The notes under the pieces were generated by a model. That model did no database searches and was not told the DNA's origin. It saw only the letters and a program-made list of their open reading frames with translations. From Candidatus Dormiibacterota bacterium (lineage in GTDB: Bacteria; Acidobacteriota; Polarisedimenticolia; Gp22-AA2), in NCBI GenBank assembly GCA_035635555.1, contig DASQAT010000028.1:133885-197884 (forward strand): DNA of 64,000 bases. Direction: 5' to 3'. The position numbers and the translations under genes were made by a program. Within the stretch, counting starts at the first letter, position 1. The number at the start of each line of letters is the position of its first letter. This document shows, piece by piece, positions 56,882 to 64,000 of the stretch.

Positions 56882-58195
56882 CTAGATCATCATGATCTTG
56901 TTGCGCAGGATCAGAACCTCGAGCGCCAGCGCCGCCTTCCCGAGAAGACGCCGGAACTGCTGGACGTCCGGCGCCGTGGAGGCCTCCGGTCCGTTGTCGG
57001 CGTAGAGAATGACCGCCGGCCTGTCCGTGATCGTGAGCGGCATCAGCAGGACGCGCGCCGGCGGCGGGCAGCCCAGATCGAGATAGAACTTGGCGTTCGC
57101 GGGCAGGTCCGGCACCGGACCATAGAAATAGTCTCCCCCGGTCCGGAAGAAGACGAAGAGCGAGGGGCGGTCGAGAGGGACGATCACGTTGCGGACCCGC
57201 AGCGGCTGCAGGCCGCCGCCGCGGCCGCTCCAACCGAGTACGCGGTCCGGCTGCGCCACGAACAGGGCGGCGCGCGTGAAGCGGGATGCGGTGAAGGTGA
57301 GAACCGCGTCGAACACCTCGTCGCGCGTTTCTGCCTGGCGGAGGCGCGTGGAGACCGCTTCCATCGTCGTGGCCGGCGGCTGGGTCGCCGGGGCGGTGGC
57401 AGCGCCGTCGGCGGCGGGCGACATCACGCCTCCACGCACCATCACGGGTCGCGGCCGGGGAGGAGCGGACGGCGAGACCTCGGCCGCGCCGCGCGGCCGC
57501 GCCGCCGACTCCTGGACCTCGGCCTGCTCCCTCCAGGCTTCGAGCGAGCTCGGAACAGCCTCTCCGGAGCCGATCGACGGCGGAGCGGCGCCGGTCGCAT
57601 CCATGAAAGGCTGGTCGAGATCGTCGGGGCTTGCGTTGAGCGGCAGACCGTCGAGACCGACCTCGGGCCCCCGGGGGACAGGTGCCGGGGCCGCGGCTCG
57701 AGTCGCCGCCCTCGGACGCGCCGGTTCGGGCGGTCCCGGGGCCACCGGGATCGCCTTCGTGCCGAGACTGATATGGTAATACTGCTCAATCGCCCGGATC
57801 AACCGGAACTCGGTCGCCACATAGGGCTCGATCGGGAGCCCCGTGAGGAAGGCGATCTCGTCCAGGGCGATCAAGTCCTTCGGATCGCGCATCGCCAGGT
57901 GGATCCGGCGACTCTCGATCCCGATCGGCACGATGCAGTATTTTGCGGCGATCCGGGCCGGCACGGCGGCGATGACTTCGGGTGGAACACGTTCCAGGCG
58001 TCGGGCCGCCGCGTAGCGCGTGCGCGACTGCTCCGCCAGGTAGTCTCCGAGAGTGTCCTCGTCGATGAATCCGAGCTTGATGAGACTGTTCCCGAGCCGC
58101 TCGCCGAAGAACGCCTTGTCGTGCAGGGCCTGCTGGAGCTGCTCCTCGGTGATCTTTCCCTTGCCGACGAGCCACTCGCCGATCTGCTGTGTCAA
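56882..58195 (-). CDS. MshEN (GspE N-terminal) protein with GAF-like C-terminus, no ATPase
   Basis: A 437-residue protein. Residues 1-145 are an MshEN/GspE-N domain: IGEWLVGKGKITEEQLQQAL, GERLGNSLIKLGFIDEDTLGDYLAEQ and VPARIAAKYCIVPIGIESRRIHLAMRDP. The expected type II/IV secretion ATPase domain is absent. An Ala/Pro/Arg-rich linker (about 150-290) is followed by a GAF-like domain (about 292-437) with TASRFTRAALFVAQPDRVLGW and RVLLMPLTITDRPAVILYADN. MshEN domains can bind c-di-GMP, so a link to the GGDEF-PilZ pair is possible. Start is TTG, with AGGAG 8 nt upstream. Placed after pnp on the same strand. Confidence 0.82.
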   Translation of the reverse strand: MTQQIGEWLVGKGKITEEQLQQALHDKAFFGERLGNSLIKLGFIDEDTLGDYLAEQSRTRYAAARRLERVPPEVIAAVPARIAAKYCIVPIGIESRRIHLAMRDPKDLIALDEIAFLTGLPIEPYVATEFRLIRAIEQYYHISLGTKAIPVAPGPPEPARPRAATRAAAPAPVPRGPEVGLDGLPLNASPDDLDQPFMDATGAAPPSIGSGEAVPSSLEAWREQAEVQESAARPRGAAEVSPSAPPRPRPVMVRGGVMSPAADGAATAPATQPPATTMEAVSTRLRQAETRDEVFDAVLTFTASRFTRAALFVAQPDRVLGWSGRGGGLQPLRVRNVIVPLDRPSLFVFFRTGGDYFYGPVPDLPANAKFYLDLGCPPPARVLLMPLTITDRPAVILYADNGPEASTAPDVQQFRRLLGKAALALEVLILRNKIMMI

Positions 58196-58227
58196 GGAAG
58201 GAGCTCCTGGCTGGCGATCATCGGTTC

Positions 58228-60438
58228 CTAGCGGTGCCGGGACGAATGCCTCCGGCCGTGGCCGCCATGCCCGCCCGAGCCGCCTCCGAACGGGCGCCGC
58301 GGGCCGGACGGTCCAGGAGCGCCGGCCGCCACCTCCTGAGGCGCGGGTTCACCGGCTTCGATCCGCTTGTCGCGCAGCACCGCCTTGCGACTCAGCCGGA
58401 CACGGTCGCCGTCGACCTCGATCACTTTCACGAGGATCTCCTCGCCTTCGCTGATCTCGTCCTGGACCTCTTTGACGCGGTGCTCGGCGACCTCGGAGAT
58501 GTGCAGCAGCCCCTCGAGACCGGGGAGGATCTCCACGAAGGCTCCGAAGTTGGCGATGCGCGTGACTTTCCCGAGATACGTCTTGCCCGGCTCGGCCTCC
58601 GCGGTGATTTCCTTGATGATGTCGATCGCCTTCATGGCGGAGCCCTCGTCCACCGAGGCGATGTGGATGCGGCCGTCGTCCTCGACGTCGATCTTGCAGC
58701 CGGTCCTCTCGATGATCGAGCGAATCATCTTGCCGCCCGGGCCGATGACTTCGCGGATCTTATCCTTGTTGATCCGGATCGTGAAGATGCGGGGGGCGAA
58801 CGTGGAGATGTTCGCCCGCGGCTTGGCGAGCGTCGTGTCCATGACGTCCAGGATCTGCATGCGGGCCTGGCGCGCCTGGCTCAGGGCCTGCTCCATGATC
58901 GCCTTGCTGATGCCGTCGATCTTGATGTCCATCTGCAGGGCGGTGATCCCTTCGCGCGTGCCCGCGACCTTGAAGTCCATGTCGCCGTAGTGATCCTCAA
59001 CACCGGCGATGTCCGTCAGGATGATGTAGTTGTCCCCCTCCTTGACAAGGCCCATCGCCGCACCGGCCACCGCGGAACGCAACGGCACGCCGGCGTCCAT
59101 GAGGGAGAGGGAGCCGCCGCAGATCGAGGCCATCGAGGAGGAGCCGTTGGACTCGAGAATGTCGGAGACCAGCCGGATGGTGTAGGGGAAATCATCCTCC
59201 CCGGGCATGAGGGGAAGAAGGGCGCGCTCCGCAAGCGCGCCGTGGCCGATCTCTCGCCGGCCCGGACCGCGCAGGAACTTCACCTCCCCCACGGAAAAGG
59301 GCGGAAAATTGTAGTGCAGCATGAAGCGCTTCTCGGACTCCCCTTCGAGCCAGTCCAGCCGCTGGGCATCTTCGGAGGTCCCGAGCGTGCTGGTGACCAG
59401 GGCCTGCGTCTCGCCCCGGGTGAACAGGGCCGATCCGTGCGTGCGCGGGAGGACGCCGACCTCGCAGGTCACCTTGCGCACCTGGTCCGAGGCCCGGCCG
59501 TCGAACCGGCGGCGCTCCACCAGGATCTCGTGCCGGCTGATCTTCTTGTGAAGATCGTTCAGGATGAGGGCCGCCTCCTCGCGCTTCAACGGCTCGGAGT
59601 CCGGGATCGCCTTGACCTGCTCGTCCATGAGGGCGGCGACGGCGCGGTACGAGTCGATCTTCACCGGTATCTTCATCGCCTGGTAGAGACGGTCGCGGCA
59701 GGCGGCTTCGATCTGGCGGTAGAGCGCGGGATCCAGCTCGCGGATCTTCGGCGCGCGCTTTGGCTTTCCGACCTCGCGTCGCAAGTCCTCCTGCACACCG
59801 ACCAGCGTCCTGCAGTGCTGCTGGCCGAACCAGATCGCTTCGAGCATTTCGCTCTCGGAGACCTCGTTCGCGCCGGCCTCGACCATCACCACGTCGGTGG
59901 CGCTCCCCACCACGACCAGGTCGAGACGGCTGGACTCCATCTGCTCGTAGGTCGGGTTCAGGACATAACCCTGATCGCTGAGGCCGACGCGCACCGCGGC
60001 GATCGGGGTCGTGAACGGGATGTCGCTCAGGTGCAGCGCGGTCGAGGCGCCCGTGATCGCCAGCACGTCGGGATCGTTGGCGAGATCGGCCGACAGGACC
60101 AGGGCGATGACCTGCGTCTCGTACGACCAGCCCTTGGGAAACAACGGACGGATCGGACGGTCGATCATGCGCGAGGTGAGGGTCTCCTTCTCGTTCGGGC
60201 GCCCCTCCCGCTTGAAGAAACCGCCGGGGATCTTCCCGGCGGCGTAAGTGTTCTCGCGGTAATCGACGGTGAGGGGCAGAAATCCCATGCCGGGTCGCTC
60301 CTTGCGCTCCGCGGTGGCCGTGACCAGGACGACGGTGTCCCCGTAGCGCACGGTGACGGAACCGTCCGCCTGCTTGGCGATCTTGCCGGTCTCGACGATC
60401 AGGGGTCTTCCGCCGAAATCAATGGTGCGTGTGCTCAT
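58228..60438 (-). CDS. pnp: Polyribonucleotide nucleotidyltransferase (PNPase)
   Basis: A 736-residue 3'-5' phosphorolytic RNase and polymerase. Two RNase PH domains (about 1-215 and 320-540) flank a helical domain; KIPGGFFKREGRPNEKE and FTRGETQALVTSTLG are typical. A KH domain (EVIGPGGKMIRSIIERTG, about 560-610) and an S1 domain (YLGKVTRIANFGAFVEILPGLEGLLHISE in parts, about 625-695) follow. The tail is Gly/His/Arg-rich. ATG at 60438 is favoured because GGAGA lies 7 nt before it. The order rpsO-pnp is the classical one; PNPase usually acts with RNase E in mRNA decay. Confidence 0.96.
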   Translation of the reverse strand: MSTRTIDFGGRPLIVETGKIAKQADGSVTVRYGDTVVLVTATAERKERPGMGFLPLTVDYRENTYAAGKIPGGFFKREGRPNEKETLTSRMIDRPIRPLFPKGWSYETQVIALVLSADLANDPDVLAITGASTALHLSDIPFTTPIAAVRVGLSDQGYVLNPTYEQMESSRLDLVVVGSATDVVMVEAGANEVSESEMLEAIWFGQQHCRTLVGVQEDLRREVGKPKRAPKIRELDPALYRQIEAACRDRLYQAMKIPVKIDSYRAVAALMDEQVKAIPDSEPLKREEAALILNDLHKKISRHEILVERRRFDGRASDQVRKVTCEVGVLPRTHGSALFTRGETQALVTSTLGTSEDAQRLDWLEGESEKRFMLHYNFPPFSVGEVKFLRGPGRREIGHGALAERALLPLMPGEDDFPYTIRLVSDILESNGSSSMASICGGSLSLMDAGVPLRSAVAGAAMGLVKEGDNYIILTDIAGVEDHYGDMDFKVAGTREGITALQMDIKIDGISKAIMEQALSQARQARMQILDVMDTTLAKPRANISTFAPRIFTIRINKDKIREVIGPGGKMIRSIIERTGCKIDVEDDGRIHIASVDEGSAMKAIDIIKEITAEAEPGKTYLGKVTRIANFGAFVEILPGLEGLLHISEVAEHRVKEVQDEISEGEEILVKVIEVDGDRVRLSRKAVLRDKRIEAGEPAPQEVAAGAPGPSGPRRPFGGGSGGHGGHGRRHSSRHR

Positions 60439-60441
60439 CAA

Positions 60442-60738
60442 ACAGTCTCCTCAGCCGGACAAGGCGCGCCACGGAGGCGTCCCGGCGTCCGATCGGGCGC
60501 ATCTGGGCGCCCGGCGATTTATGGAAGGCACCATCGACGACCGACCGCGACTGTGGGCGGCGGCGGAGCGAGGAAGAGGTCGAAGCCAGGGGAAGGGAAG
60601 ACTGAACGTCCAGAAGTAAGTATGAAGACAGGGTTCCCTTCTGGTATTCCCCGGAGTCGGTCCTCAGGTTCGCTCGCAGCCATCCCGTTCGCGTGGATTC
60701 CGCCCGCGGGCGCGGTCGCCCGGGATCGCCGTGCCTTC
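60442..60738 (-). promoter_or_regulatory. Leader region between rpsO and pnp
   Basis: About 297 nt without a gene. It contains a perfect 7-bp inverted repeat, CCAGAAG (60610-60616) and CTTCTGG (60638-60644), with a 21-nt loop, plus GC-rich palindromic stretches near 60702-60711 (GCCCGCGGGC). In E. coli the pnp leader holds an RNase III-processed stem used for autoregulation; a similar role here is only inference. No clear terminator with a T-run was found. Confidence 0.4.
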
Positions 60739-61008
60739 CTATTTGCGAATCCCGAGCTTCTTGATCAGCTCTCGGTAGCGCTCCGCGTTCCTGTCCTTGA
60801 GGTAGTCCAGGAGGCGGCGGCGGGTCCCGACCATCTTGAGCAGGCCGCGGCGGGAGTGATGATCCTTGGCGTGCGCGTTGAAATGCCCGGTCAGATCTTC
60901 GATCCGACGGCTCAGAATGGCAATCTGGACCTCGGGAGATCCCGTATCCGACGGGTGGGTCTGGTAAGAACTGATGATCTGGGTCTTGAGATCCTTCGTC
61001 AGTGCCAT
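60739..61008 (-). CDS. rpsO: Ribosomal protein S15
   Basis: An 89-residue S15, the standard length. [31 protein letters not shown] and [33 protein letters not shown] (in parts) are unmistakable; the protein binds the central domain of 16S rRNA. The ATG at 61008 gives the family length; an in-frame longer reading adds residues with no counterpart. A promoter lies at 61062-61090. In the E. coli order it stands between truB and pnp, as here. Confidence 0.97.
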   Translation of the reverse strand: MALTKDLKTQIISSYQTHPSDTGSPEVQIAILSRRIEDLTGHFNAHAKDHHSRRGLLKMVGTRRRLLDYLKDRNAERYRELIKKLGIRK

Positions 61009-61061
61009 GCCTCGACTCGTTGCGGTTTCTTGCATCTCCCGTTGGTCTCGATTGAGGCGCC

Positions 61062-61090
61062 AATCTAACACATGTCGGGGGGCCTGTAAA
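61062..61090 (-). promoter_or_regulatory. Sigma70-type promoter for rpsO-pnp
   Basis: Minus strand: TTTACA (61085-61090), 17-nt spacer, TAGATT (61062-61067) preceded by TGT as an extended -10, about 54 nt before the ATG at 61008. Confidence 0.55.
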
Positions 61091-61107
61091 GGCGATCCGG
61101 GGGAGTC

Positions 61108-62028
61108 CTATCCCGTGAACACGATCTGGGGGCGTATGACCGGCCGGGCCTCGGAAGGAGCCCGGAGCTGGACTTCGCCGATTCCGATGAGGGCCCCTTC
61201 GGGCCCCTTCAGGCGGCAGCGTCCGGCGGGCAGAGGCGGGCCCGGCGTCGCCACCTCGCTCAGTCCGCAGGGACGGCCGTGACGGATGGCGTGCGTGCCG
61301 GCGGCCGTGAGGACCAGTGTGGGGATTCCCAGAGGAATCTCCTCCATCGGAGTGATGCGTGATGTCGCGCGCGCCCCCAGCGCGATCAAGTCGTCGGGAG
61401 TGAGCGCGTCGTCGACGGAGAACGGACCGGCAGCCACCCGTCGGAGCGAGAAAAGATGCGCCCCGCAACCCAGGATGTCCCCGAGGTCATGCGCGAATGC
61501 CCTGAGGTACGTTCCGGCGGACACCTGGGCTTCGAACGTCACGTCCGTTCCGGAGAGTCCCAGGAACCTCAGGACCCGGAAGGTCACCGTGGTGGGGGTC
61601 GGGGACACGGGCTTGTGGCTGCGGGCCAGCCTGTACATCGGCGTGCCGCGCACCTTCTTCGCCGAGAACACGGGCGGCACCTGCGTGATGGTTCCGCGGA
61701 ACCGCTCGAACCCCGCCTCCACGGCCGCCGCGTCCACCTCCACGGCGCGCGCGGGACCCGTCGGGACGCCGTCCCGATCGTAGGTGTCGGTCGCGATCCC
61801 CAGACGCAACGCGCCGCGATAGGTCTTGTCCATGCCCGACAGGAACGTCGCCAGGCGCGTCGCCCTGCCGATCATCAGAACAAGAAGCCCCGTCGCCATC
61901 GGATCGAGCGTGCCGGCGTGACCGATGCGCCTCACGCCGAGCACGCGGCGCGCCAGGGCCACCACGTCGTGGGAGGTGGGGCCTTCGGGCTTGTCCAGCA
62001 GTAGGACGCCGTCCAGTTCGCTGCCCAT
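61108..62028 (-). CDS. truB: tRNA pseudouridine55 synthase TruB
   Basis: A 306-residue pseudouridine synthase acting on U55 of tRNA T-loops. The start GVLLLDKPEGPTSHDVV and the catalytic-Asp motif GHAGTLDPMATGLL are diagnostic; MDKTYRGALRLGIATDTYD and VSAGTYLRAFAHDLGD follow. The C-terminal PUA-like part runs from about 245. GGAGGAG at the end of rbfA serves as its ribosome site, with only 2 nt between the genes. Confidence 0.96.
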   Translation of the reverse strand: MGSELDGVLLLDKPEGPTSHDVVALARRVLGVRRIGHAGTLDPMATGLLVLMIGRATRLATFLSGMDKTYRGALRLGIATDTYDRDGVPTGPARAVEVDAAAVEAGFERFRGTITQVPPVFSAKKVRGTPMYRLARSHKPVSPTPTTVTFRVLRFLGLSGTDVTFEAQVSAGTYLRAFAHDLGDILGCGAHLFSLRRVAAGPFSVDDALTPDDLIALGARATSRITPMEEIPLGIPTLVLTAAGTHAIRHGRPCGLSEVATPGPPLPAGRCRLKGPEGALIGIGEVQLRAPSEARPVIRPQIVFTG

Positions 62029-62030
62029 GA

Positions 62031-62405
62031 CTACTCCTCCTCGTCGCCGGGCGTCCGCGGCCCGTCCTGATCGTGGATCTCCCGCAGCACGCGCTCGATC
62101 CGGTCGCCCCGATCGAGCGACTCGTCCAGAACGAACACGACGCTCGGCGCGAAGCGGAGTCTCAGGTTCCGGAACAACGCGCGCCGGAAGAATCCCGCCG
62201 CAGCATTGAGCGCCTTGATGGACACCTGCCGGGCGGCCGGCTCCGCGAGAACGCTCACGTGCACCCTCACGCTTTTCAGATCCGGGCTGACGGTGGCGCC
62301 GGTGATGGTCGCGAAGCCGACGCGCGGATCGCGCACCTCCCGCAGGAGCAGCCGGGAAATCTCGCCCTTGATGAGATCGGATACCCGCTCGGTGCGCGTG
62401 CTCAC
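62031..62405 (-). CDS. rbfA: Ribosome-binding factor A
   Basis: A 124-residue RbfA, a KH-like factor for 16S rRNA 5' end maturation and cold-shock growth. RTERVSDLIKGEISRLLLREVRDPRVGFATIT is the family opening in parts, and SVRVHVSVL and LRLRFAPSVVFVLDESL follow. The GTG at 62405 was chosen because GGGAGA lies 4-5 nt upstream and it matches the family N-terminus; a GTG at 62441 would add 12 Gly/Pro-rich residues without a ribosome site. Standard place between infB/DUF503 and truB. Confidence 0.93.
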   Translation of the reverse strand: MSTRTERVSDLIKGEISRLLLREVRDPRVGFATITGATVSPDLKSVRVHVSVLAEPAARQVSIKALNAAAGFFRRALFRNLRLRFAPSVVFVLDESLDRGDRIERVLREIHDQDGPRTPGDEEE

Positions 62406-62445
62406 GGTGTCTCCCGGCGCGGGGCCCACGGGGGCCCCCACCGCA

Positions 62446-62730
62446 TCAGGTGAGGAACTCGAGGTCGCAGCTCAGGACTTCGCCGGGGACCTTGCGCTCG
62501 ACCTCGCTCTGGATCGATGAGAACGTCTGCTCGAGGGGCACCCGGGCGGCCGCGATGCCGACGATTCCCAGAGTGGCGCGCTGCCAGAGGTCCTGGTGAT
62601 CGATTTCGGCGACCGAGACGTTGAAGTGCTGGCGCAACCGGTCCTTCAAGCTGCGCAGCACCTGCCGCTTCTCCTTGAGAGATGCGACCGCAGGCAGATG
62701 GATCTGGATGACACAGAGTGCGACGTTCAC
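62446..62730 (-). CDS. DUF503 family protein
   Basis: A 94-residue protein of the DUF503/YlxP family: NVALCVIQIHLPAVASLKEKRQVLRSLKDRLRQHFNVSVAEIDHQDLWQRATLGI in pieces is the full signature. The fold is ferredoxin-like. It commonly stands between infB and rbfA in Gram-positive and several other lineages, as here, pointing to a role near translation initiation or ribosome assembly. No biochemical activity is established from the sequence. Confidence 0.93.
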   Translation of the reverse strand: MNVALCVIQIHLPAVASLKEKRQVLRSLKDRLRQHFNVSVAEIDHQDLWQRATLGIVGIAAARVPLEQTFSSIQSEVERKVPGEVLSCDLEFLT

Positions 62731-62763
62731 GGCTTCCGACCCGGGTGCGCGGGGGACAGGTCC

Positions 62764-64000
62764 TCAGAGGTTCTTGACGGCGATCTTCTCGATCTTGAAG
62801 GCTTCGATGATGTCGCCGATCTTCACGTCATTGAAGTTGGCCAGGCCGATGCCGCACTCGTACCCCGCCTTCACCTCGCTGGCGTCGTCCTTGAAGCGCC
62901 TCAGGGAGGCCACCTTGCCGGTGTACGCCACCACGTTGTCCCTCAGCAGGCGCACCTCGGCGCTGCGCGTGATCTTGCCGTCTCCGACATGACAACCGGC
63001 GACCGTGCCGATCTTCGGCACCTTGAAGACCTGACGCACCTCGGCCCTGCCCAGGTAGACCTCTTTCGCCTCGGGCTCCAGGAGCCCCAGCATGGCGTTC
63101 TTGATCTCGTTCGTGATGTCATAGATCACCGAGTGCAGCCGGATATCGACCTTCTCCTTCTCGGCCAGGTCCTGGGCGCTGCGCTCGGGACGCACGTTGT
63201 ACCCGACGATGATGGCGTTGCTGGCCGAGGCGAGATGGACATCGGTCTCGGTGATCGCACCCGACCCCGCGTGGATGATCCGGATCTTCACCTTGTCGGA
63301 GGGCAGGTCCGTGAGGCTCTTCGAGAGGGCCTCGACCGATCCCTGGACGTCCGCCTTGACCACCAGCGGCAACTCCTTGACCATCCCCTCCTTGATCTGC
63401 TGGTACAGGTGGTCGAGGGTGAGCCGCGAGGATTTGGCCATCGCCTCCTGGCGCAGCTTCTGCTGGCGGAACGCCCCGATCTGCCGAACCTTCCATTCAT
63501 CCTCCAGCACCTGGAACGGGTTCCCGGCCTCGGGGACGCCTTCGAGGCCCAGGACCTCGACGGGGATGGAGGGACCGGCCTCCTTCACGCGGTGTCCGAG
63601 ATCGTCGAACATGGCGCGCACCTTTCCATGAATCGCGCCGGCGATGAACGGATCGCCGATCCTGATCGTGCCGCGCTGCACGAGGACCGTGGCGACCGGC
63701 CCGCGCGAGCGATCGAGCCGGGACTCCAGGACCACGCCGGACGCCAGGGACGAAGGATCGGACTTCAGGTCCAGCATGTCGGCGGACAGGAGGATCATCT
63801 CCAGCAGATCGTCGATACCGGTTTTCTGCTTGGCGGAGACCTGCACCGACACAACGTCACCACCCCAGTCCTCGACCAGGAGACCCTGGTCCGCGAGCTG
63901 CTTCTTCACGCGATCGAGATTGGCACCGGGTTTGTCGATCTTGTTGATCGCGACCACCATCGGCACCCCCGCTGCGCGGGCGTGGTGCATCGCCTCGGTC
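62764..64000 (-). CDS. infB: Translation initiation factor IF-2, C-terminal part (cut by window end)
   Basis: At least 412 residues of IF-2 are visible; the N-terminal part and most of the GTP-binding domain lie beyond position 64000. The G4 motif AINKIDKPGAN and the G5-like VSAKQKTGIDDLLEMI are present. Downstream, the EF-Tu-like domain II, domain III (VVKADVQGSVEALSKSL) and the fMet-tRNA-binding C2 domain (GYECGIGLANFNDVKIGDIIEAF) follow in order. IF-2 places initiator tRNA on the 30S subunit. It is the first visible gene of the infB-DUF503-rbfA-truB-rpsO-pnp group. Confidence 0.96.
   Translation of the reverse strand, partial: TEAMHHARAAGVPMVVAINKIDKPGANLDRVKKQLADQGLLVEDWGGDVVSVQVSAKQKTGIDDLLEMILLSADMLDLKSDPSSLASGVVLESRLDRSRGPVATVLVQRGTIRIGDPFIAGAIHGKVRAMFDDLGHRVKEAGPSIPVEVLGLEGVPEAGNPFQVLEDEWKVRQIGAFRQQKLRQEAMAKSSRLTLDHLYQQIKEGMVKELPLVVKADVQGSVEALSKSLTDLPSDKVKIRIIHAGSGAITETDVHLASASNAIIVGYNVRPERSAQDLAEKEKVDIRLHSVIYDITNEIKNAMLGLLEPEAKEVYLGRAEVRQVFKVPKIGTVAGCHVGDGKITRSAEVRLLRDNVVAYTGKVASLRRFKDDASEVKAGYECGIGLANFNDVKIGDIIEAFKIEKIAVKNL

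Overview
The window is a high-GC (roughly two thirds G+C), densely coded piece of chromosome from a Gram-negative-type bacterium. It holds lipid A genes (lpxC, lpxD-fabZ-lpxA), BamA/Skp, Lol and ExbD/TonB-like parts, so the cell has an outer membrane with LPS. A secreted protein at 31.2-33.3 kb looks like the VWFA-related family known mainly from Acidobacteria, and a radical SAM protein at 10-12 kb resembles the tetraether (membrane-spanning) lipid synthase family found in archaea and some Acidobacteria. My best guess is an uncultured Acidobacteriota lineage; this is inference, not proof. TTG and GTG starts are frequent. I see no rRNA, tRNA, CRISPR array, insertion sequence or prophage.

Layout. 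0-3.1 kb: tandem ExbD (first one cut by the window edge), the Mpl peptidoglycan-recycling ligase, and a GAF-like protein on the minus strand. 3.2-8.6 kb: lpxC, then a DUF4390 / NtrY-like kinase / NtrX-like sigma54 regulator operon. 8.6-13.7 kb: an Rrf2 regulator, a PHP-domain protein, the tetraether-synthase-like radical SAM protein and pyruvate kinase. 13.7-23.7 kb (minus): the stress trio PrkA-YeaH-SpoVR, coupled to a MinD-like / J-like / RodZ-HTH fusion protein and followed by gshA, a formimidoyltransferase gene and pheA. 23.9-31.2 kb: a pair of GGDEF-PilZ proteins (the first catalytically degenerate), tsaB-rimI, a small YdcH-like gene, the phosphatidylethanolamine genes psd-pssA, a semialdehyde-dehydrogenase paralog without its catalytic Cys, and a coiled-coil exported protein. 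31.2-33.3 kb (minus): the VWA protein.

33.4-47.4 kb is an envelope-assembly cluster: lolC/E-lolD, clpC, bamA (with a calcium-binding-type insert in a surface loop), skp, lpxD, fabZ, lpxA, a Gfo/Idh/MocA oxidoreductase, a serine hydrolase and a TonB-like protein. 47.4-51.6 kb (minus) is a large secreted FG-GAP / thrombospondin-3 / dockerin-like protein. 51.7-56.3 kb has rsmD, a polytopic GT-C-like TPR protein and a LysM protein; 56.3-58.2 kb (minus) has an AMMECR1 protein and an ATPase-less MshEN protein. 58.2-64 kb (minus) is the classic translation/RNA operon infB-DUF503-rbfA-truB-rpsO-pnp, with infB cut by the window end.

Most interesting: (1) the Rrf2/PHP/tetraether-synthase-like locus; (2) the PrkA-YeaH-SpoVR trio tied by an overlapping stop/start to a three-part MinD/J/HTH fusion; (3) the inactive/active GGDEF-PilZ pair; (4) BamA with about 140 residues of Asx-rich repeats placed just after an altered RGF motif.
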